Positions 59,701 to 64,000 of a stretch of DNA of 64,000 bases are shown here, in pieces (position 1 is the stretch's first letter; each line of letters opens with the position of its first letter). Below the pieces are notes generated by a model. That model had not been told where the DNA came from, made no database searches, and saw only the letters and a list, made by a program, of their open reading frames with translations. The stretch covers positions 1 through 64,000 of the forward strand of contig JAUJYZ010000775.1 in assembly GCA_033675265.1 (NCBI GenBank). The letters run 5' to 3'. This stretch comes from Actinostola sp. cb2023. Lineage: Eukaryota > Cnidaria > Anthozoa > Actiniaria > Actinostolidae. A program made the position numbers and the translations under genes.

Positions 59701-62309
59701 ATACTGAGTACTGGAACAAGCCACGAGGACGCAGTAAAGGTCAATTGTGAAAATACTTGTAGTCTTCTGGTCCTCACTAGCGACATAAGCACAAGCAACA
59801 TACGCAGACTCAGTAAAGCCTGGTCCTCACTAGCGACACAAGCACAAGTAATATACGCAGACTCAGTAAAGCCTGATCCTCACTAGCGACACAAGCACAA
59901 GTAATATACACAGACTCAGGACACCATTTCAGTTATCCAATAGGTGCGACAAAAGACAAGCACAGTTAATGAGCAATGTAAATACTGAGTCTGCGTATGT
60001 TGCTTGTGCTTGTGGTGCTTATGTCGCTAGTGAGGACCAGGCTTTACTGAGTCTGCGTATGTTGCTTGTGCTTGTGGTGCTTATGTCGCTAGTGAGGACC
60101 AGGCTTTACTGAGTCTGCATATGTTGATTGTGCTTGTGGTGCTTATGTCGGTAGTGAGGACCAGGCTTTACTGAGTCTGCGTATGCTGTTTGTGCTTGTG
60201 GTGCTTATGTCGCTAGTAAGGAGCGGGCTTTACTGAGTCTGCGTATGTTGCTTGTGCTTGTGGTGCTTATGTCGCTAGTGAGGACCAGGCTTTACTGAGT
60301 CTGCATATGTTGATTGTGCTTGTGGTGCTTATGTCGGTAGTGAGGACCAGGCTTTACTGAGTCTGCGTATGCTGTTTGTGCTTGTGGTGCTTATGTCGCT
60401 AGTAAGGAGCGGGCTTTACTGAGTCTGCGTATGTTGCTTGTGCTTGTGGTGCTGATGTCGCTAGTGAGGACCAGGCTTTACTGAGTCTGCGTATGTTGCT
60501 TGTGCTTGTGGTGCTTATGTCGCTAGTGAGAACCAGGCTTTACTGAGTCTGCGTATGTTGCTTGTGCTTGTGGTGCTTATGTCGCTAGTGAGAACCAGGC
60601 TTTAGTGAGTCTGCGTATGTTGCTTGTGCTTGTGGTGCTTATGTCGCTAGTGAAGACCAGGCCGCTTTACAAAAAATATCACACGAATGCAATTGTAATT
60701 CGATTCGGGCATTCTCTAAGACAACATCGAAACCATCTCTTACTGATTGTCTGGTAGACTTTCTCAAAGTCCGCCAGTTTTCCCTCTTTTTCCTACCTTC
60801 GCCGCTCGCTATCAGAATAAAAAGTGTGGTCGACTTGTGGCAAGTCTAATTGCCTGGCTCACTGAGGTGTCCGTCTTTGAGGGAGATAATATAGAATGTC
60901 CAGGAGTGACGAATCCAGAGGGCTGCTAGTGTTCGTTTTCATCATGTAGATCTGGCCCCGGTTGTATGAAAGGTGGATAGCACTATCCGTTGGATAAATC
61001 CTTATCCATTGGATAACTTTATTAGATGACAGCATCAATGTATAAAGTTTTATCCGGCGGGAAGGGCTATCTGCCACAACCTGGAACTAAATGTTGTGAT
61101 GTGTTTTTCTAGTTAAAATTCCAAATTGAGCTTCTTTGTGCTTTTTTCCCTTTCATAGATTGCCTTACAAGAAAATAGGGTTCTCCTCACTAGTGGTTCT
61201 CCTTATTACTCTGTAAGTAATTGTGCATATATTATATAGTGTTTTAGCTCGATATAACTGAAGCAAACATATCCTTGCAATCCTTCTATAGCTACGTTCT
61301 CAAGTACCAGAAGGAATGTGTTTGTGTATTCCTGTTGGCACCGTCAAAGAGCAAGTTGCCGAGATATTTCGTCACTTTAACGTCAGAGTCAAACCTCGAG
61401 ACATATTCAGCCGTTGTCAAGTAAGTGTTTTCTGCTTTATGTTTTATGTTTTATTTAGTTCTCCAGGGCGCTCTTTGATAACAGCTATAATACCCTATAA
61501 TACCCTGGTAAAATGTGTATTTATTATTATTATTAAGTCACGTGTTTTAACAAAACAAAATTTCGTATTTTGTATCGATACAGTTAAGAAACCATGGTAT
61601 TTTCGCGATTGTTATCCGTTCCTCCTTTGATACAAGCTAGCAAAAAAACACAAAAAACGAACGCGGACTCTGCACCGTTTATGCTAATTAGTAACACTTC
61701 TCTGAATTTCCTTCACGGTAGTGATTTCCTTTGTTTTGTCCTTATGAATTATTAACGAGTTTGAGAATCAATATTATCTCTGGATCTCCTGTGGTCCAAA
61801 TATTTATTCGAGTCAAACCGTTTGCTATACTGATTCCATAAGTGGGTCTATTCGCTCTTTGTCGATTCTGATTTTCGAGCGACCTCCAGGGTAAAAGAGC
61901 GAAAACAGCGACTTATGGAATCAGTCTAACTGTTTGCATGTATTTATTGTAATATGCTTAAGATTTGTAAAATATCAATTTATTTTAAAAGATTTGCAAT
62001 GGCAATAAATACATCCAAGTCATTCCAGACCACATGGATACTGCATATCGTGTAATGAGAAACCCCGAACTGCTGGAAGACTTCACCCTGCCAGACGATT
62101 CTCCAATAGACTTCGCATCGCTCACCCTCTGTGAAACTGGAGTCCCTCTCAAGCTTGGGCTCCTGCATGATGAAGTTTGGAAGAGAAAAATTGACCTCTT
62201 CTATTGTTGTGCCTCATGTGGTAAAATATTCTGGGAAGGATCGCATTTTGCGAAAGTTTTGAAACAATTTGCTCATATTTTAGATTCGAGCACGAGTGAC
62301 TTAAAATAG
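53453..62309 (+). CDS. EXD3: EXD3 / mut-7-like 3'-5' exonuclease, 3' part of gene
   Basis: Twelve exons join in phase: 53453-53594, 55116-55320, 56629-56696, 57475-57611, 57769-57878, 58398-58587, 58982-59114, 59445-59490, 59581-59739, 61159-61212, 61292-61420, 61992-62309 (stop). They give about 562 residues, all with AG acceptors and GT donors. The exonuclease domain carries FDAEW (Exo I), GYSCDGDFQ (Exo II) and LTYAALDAYCLLEVY (Exo III, Y-x3-D), so the DEDDy metal ligands are present. A Mut7-C domain follows (VVVDTMLQGLGRNLRCCG, LLTSGSPYYSLRSQVP), with zinc-ribbon pairs RCQIC and CASC and the GKIFWEGSHF motif. Animal EXD3 proteins have about 300 more N-terminal residues; those exons are not seen in the window. 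The family degrades RNA from the 3' end and has roles in small-RNA pathways in worms and flies. Confidence 0.93.
53634..53735. repeat. ATT microsatellite, next to an ambiguous base
   Basis: Nearly pure TTA repeat in an EXD3 intron; the only N of the window is at 53630 beside it, so its length may be misassembled. Confidence 0.9.
53738..53870. mobile_element. MITE family F in EXD3 intron
   Basis: Ends GAGTGGGAAACCTACGGTA and TACCGTAGCTTTGCCACTC, followed by ATACGAAAACGACTC. A related copy lies at 59145-59320. Confidence 0.75.
53994..54360. mobile_element. Foldback MITE in EXD3 intron
   Basis: Ends ATGGGCTTGTGTCAC and GTGACACAAGCTCAT, with arms similar inward (CTTTTACTAA / TTAGTAAAAG). It has words in common with family C. 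Confidence 0.7.
54550..54820 (+). mobile_element. tRNA-derived SINE, plus strand
   Basis: Begins with an RNA polymerase III A-box-like TGGCTTAGTTGGTTAGTGCG, a B-box-like GGTTCGATTAT about 40 bases later, then an unrelated body and a CTTTAC-repeat tail. Duplicated flank (ACTCTCACACTCACTTCTT and a near copy at 54850) lies on both sides, too long for a simple target duplication. Confidence 0.75.
54904..55076 (-). mobile_element. tRNA-derived SINE, minus strand
   Basis: On the minus strand: A box GGTGGCCGAGTGGTGAGAGC, a degenerate B box, then TTTTCTCCGGGTACTCCGGA, a central motif seen in SINEs of many marine animals. It sits 40 bases from the 55116 splice acceptor of EXD3. Confidence 0.75.
55391..55815. 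mobile_element. Inverted-repeat element with purine-rich core
   Basis: The left GCTGCACACCACAGTCAAA and right TTTGACCGCGGTGTGCTCC are complementary with mismatches. The phrase TCAAATGTCTAATAACACCG recurs inside. The core is a G/A tract (55440-55540). No ORF. Confidence 0.5.
55458..55484 (+). other. Potential G-quadruplex
   Basis: At least five runs of three to five G separated by one or two A (GGGGGAGGGGAGGGGGAGGG and onward), in an EXD3 intron on the transcribed-sense strand. Confidence 0.6.
56115..56332. mobile_element. Hairpin MITE in EXD3 intron
   Basis: CTGTGGCAAATACATTGGAA is complemented at 56312-56332 (TTCCAACATTTGCCACA), with inner ACTGGGTACGAGT / ACTCGAACCCAGT. Confidence 0.7.
56700..57412. 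repeat. TTTG microsatellite tract with internal duplication
   Basis: More than 700 bp of GTTT-based repeat in an EXD3 intron. A block of about 160-180 bp containing TATAATCTCAAG and TTTAATTTCAAG markers occurs twice (about 57020-57180 and 57185-57350). ORFs reading CLFVCLFV are artefacts. Confidence 0.9.
57976..58285. mobile_element. MITE family D, copy 1, with nested retroposon tail
   Basis: TA-flanked, ends CAGCCATGCTCAAAAAGG and CCTTTTTGAGAATGACTG-like. About 58195-58258 is an insert ending (minus strand) GCGCTATATAAATAAAGATA plus ATT repeats, typical of a LINE/SINE 3' tail. The rest matches 63114-63366. Confidence 0.8.
58619..58868. repeat. About 125 bp tandem duplication in EXD3 intron
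   Basis: Two adjacent copies share AAAGTTGTGAGCCTGCGATG and GCCGAGTGAGTGATCCCTA with few differences. Confidence 0.85.
59145..59320. mobile_element. MITE family F, second copy, opposite orientation
   Basis: AGTGAGAAGTAGCTACGGTA ... GCCGTAGGTTTCCCACT, preceded by GAGTCGTTTTCGTAT; inverted relative to 53738-53870. Confidence 0.75.
59765..60660. repeat. Head-to-head minisatellite in EXD3 intron
   Basis: On the right, about 11 direct copies of a 62 bp unit (CTGCGTATGTTGCTTGTGCT then TGTGGTGCTTATGTCGCTAG and GAGGACCAGGCTTTACTGA). On the left (59765-59930), about 2.5 copies of a 53 bp version of the same unit in inverted orientation. No coding capacity is supported. Confidence 0.9.
60954..61086. 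mobile_element. 133 bp MITE in EXD3 intron
   Basis: GGCCCCGGTTGTATGAAAGG and an imperfect inverted end GGCTATCTGCCACAACCTGG; inner words ATCCGTTGGATAA / TTATCC repeats. Confidence 0.55.
61829..61926. mobile_element. 98 bp hairpin MITE in EXD3 intron
   Basis: ACTGATTCCATAAGTGG and inverted CGACTTATGGAATCAGT, plus TTCGCTCTTT / AAGAGCGAAA. Confidence 0.75.
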
Positions 62310-62397
62310 TGTTAAAAAAAGTATTTAATATACTAATATATGCATTTTTTATATAATATATGCATTAAGTTATATTACGGTTTTCACCGGCCTTATA

Positions 62398-63037
62398 CAG
62401 TCAATGTCATTAACGTTGTCCAGATAAAAATAGATTAACACTACAATAAATGCCACGTGTCTCATTCTATATTCGTTTTGCACGCGTGGAATTAGCCACT
62501 TTAGAAACGAGTAAAGGATGGGAACGAGTTTTTAGAATTAGTATAATTAAGAAGTTTAATTTGTTAGGTTTAGTTAGATATTGAATGAGTAACAGCTTTC
62601 CAAACATCGCAAAATTTGCAAAGAAATAATTAATGTATGGTTTACAGTGTCCACTGTAACCATACATTTCTTTGCATTTTTTTGCCGTGAATGTCTGCAG
62701 TTCATTTGCTGCTTGTCCAAACCCTATCAAACTCATGAAACTTACTAATTCTGATATGCTCTTTCTTGTGATGGGGTTCATTTCTTAATTAGATTAATTC
62801 TAAAAACTCGTTCCCAGTCCTTTACTCGTTTCTAAAGTGGCTAATTTTAATTTCAAAAGCATAAATCACCTCAGTGTGAGAACAGAATGTTAACAATGCC
62901 CGTTTTCATAGGCAGAGGTGATGTTTGCTTTTGAAATTAAAATTCCACGCGCGCAAATCGAATATAGAATGAGACACGTGACATTTACTGTAGTGTTTAT
63001 CTCTTTTTTATCTGGACAACGTTAATTACAATGACTG
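62398..63037. mobile_element. MITE family D relative with nested palindromes
   Basis: TA-flanked outer ends CAGTCAATGTCATTAACG and CGTTAATTACAATGACTG. Inside are a second inverted repeat (62491-62845, ATTAGCCACTTTAGAAACGA), a third hairpin within it (about 62631-62668, ATGTATGGTTTACAGTG) and a fourth beside it (62850-62941, AATTTCAAAAGCATAAATCA). The minus-strand 104-codon ORF is within this nest and is not a gene. Confidence 0.8.
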
Positions 63038-63113
63038 TATATAATGGCTAGGATCTTCATAGCAGCCGAATCAACCTACCTATATATCAAGTCTAGTGTT
63101 TTCTGTCTACATA

Positions 63114-63366
63114 CAGTCATTCTCAAAAAGGTTGTCCAGATGAAAAGACTACAATACTACAAAAAAGTCACGTGATTCATTATGTATTCAATTTCCTCGC
63201 GTGGAATTTCAATTTGAGATGCAAAAGTACACAGCATTGTGAGAAATGTAATGCCGCTGGTATCAACTCGCAGTTCCGCGCGCAGAAATTGAAAACATAA
63301 TGAATCACGTGACTTTATTGCAGTATTGTAGTCTTTTCATCTGGACAACCTTTTTGAGAATGACTG
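63114..63366. mobile_element. MITE family D, copy 2
   Basis: 253 bp, TA-flanked, ends CAGTCATTCTCAAAAAGG and CCTTTTTGAGAATGACTG; inner CACGTGATTCATTATG pairs with CATAATGAATCACGTG. Confidence 0.9.
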
Positions 63367-63369
63367 TAT

Positions 63370-64000
63370 TTATGCTGCACACGCGTTAGTGTCATGAACT
63401 GAACAATGATAATCAGTAATGGCAGCATGCTCTAAGGTTTTGTTCGTTCGAGTCTGAGATGCATCTGAAGCCGAAGATAAGTTGGTTGGATTGTTAAAGA
63501 AAACTTTTATAAAATCGCTTACGATTTTGAAAAGACATGTAAGAGATATGCTTCAATTGTTGAGATGATCAATAATAATTGTCAAATCAATATAACAGAG
63601 TTTTCTTTCGTACGTTCATATTGTAAACTTATAAATTTTAGAACTAATTGGTTTAGTTTAAATAAAACTGTGAACAGATTTGGCCTTTTGATGCTTGGTG
63701 TATGCACCAGCTGTTTTCAGAAATGTTGTTTTATGTGAAATAGTAAATTTAAAATGAAATAAAAAGAAGATTTATCGTTGTATTAACATAAACATTAAAA
63801 AGATTACTCAAGCAGAAATGAATACAGTAACGTACAGCAGCCATGTCGAAGACATATTCGTAAGAACTCCGAAATAGAATTGTATTTATCACAAACAAAT
63901 TGTGATAATTATTCGTTTTTGACATTTTACTATTTCAAATAGGACAACGTTTCTGAAAACTGGTGTATAATGTTTTTACAAAAATGTAATAAATTTGCAT
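63370..64000. other. Right edge, nothing recognised
   Basis: AT-rich DNA without ORFs over about 40 codons, tandem repeats or clear inverted repeats. Confidence 0.5.

Overview
The window is animal nuclear DNA. It has GT-AG introns, TRIM-type ubiquitin ligase genes, an EXD3/mut-7-like exonuclease gene, tRNA-derived SINEs, a solo LTR and dozens of short inverted-repeat transposons. Nothing in it is bacterial. Short introns, where no transposon has landed, and a RING/B-box/coiled-coil/filamin family in tandem suggest an early-branching marine invertebrate such as a sponge or cnidarian. That placement is inference, and I cannot name the species.

Region 1 (1-14.4 kb) has no recognisable gene. After about 1 kb of plain AT-rich DNA comes a 9.3 kb array of a 57 bp satellite, about 160 copies. 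A 3.8 kb element with TA target duplication (10303-14117) is inserted in it, and the array resumes for about 5 copies.

Region 2 (14.4-51.1 kb) is a tandem cluster built from one repeated unit. Read left to right, a unit holds a 100-190 bp mariner-like MITE, a conserved 3' flank, a two-exon TRIM gene on the minus strand, its 5' flank, a promoter-like RFX X-box + CRE module, a short plus-strand leader ORF, and the 57 bp satellite. There are six two-exon TRIM copies and one orphan RING exon. Only copies 1 (15120-17005) and 4 (36208-38175) read through from RING to filamin. Copies 2, 3 and 6 are frameshifted near the coiled-coil/filamin junction, and copy 5 is split by a 408 bp MITE. The satellite is single-copy in two units, 4-5 copies in one, about 36 in another and about 160 at the left edge, so its expansion can be read within the cluster. 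Later insertions include a 4.1 kb foldback element, a solo LTR and several MITEs.

Region 3 (51.1-53.4 kb) is a run of hairpin elements. One of them holds 35 seemingly perfect copies of a 22 bp repeat.

Region 4 (53.4-62.3 kb) carries the 3' part of an EXD3 (mut-7-like) gene on the plus strand. Twelve exons join in phase into a DEDDy 3'-5' exonuclease followed by a complete Mut7-C domain with zinc ribbon. Its introns hold SINEs, MITEs, a long TTTG tract and a head-to-head minisatellite. The N-terminal third is not visible. The last 1.7 kb is nested palindromic MITEs and featureless DNA.

The TRIM genes likely encode E3 ligases, possibly of innate immunity, and the EXD3 protein an RNA exonuclease. 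The sequence shows no functional link between them beyond adjacency.
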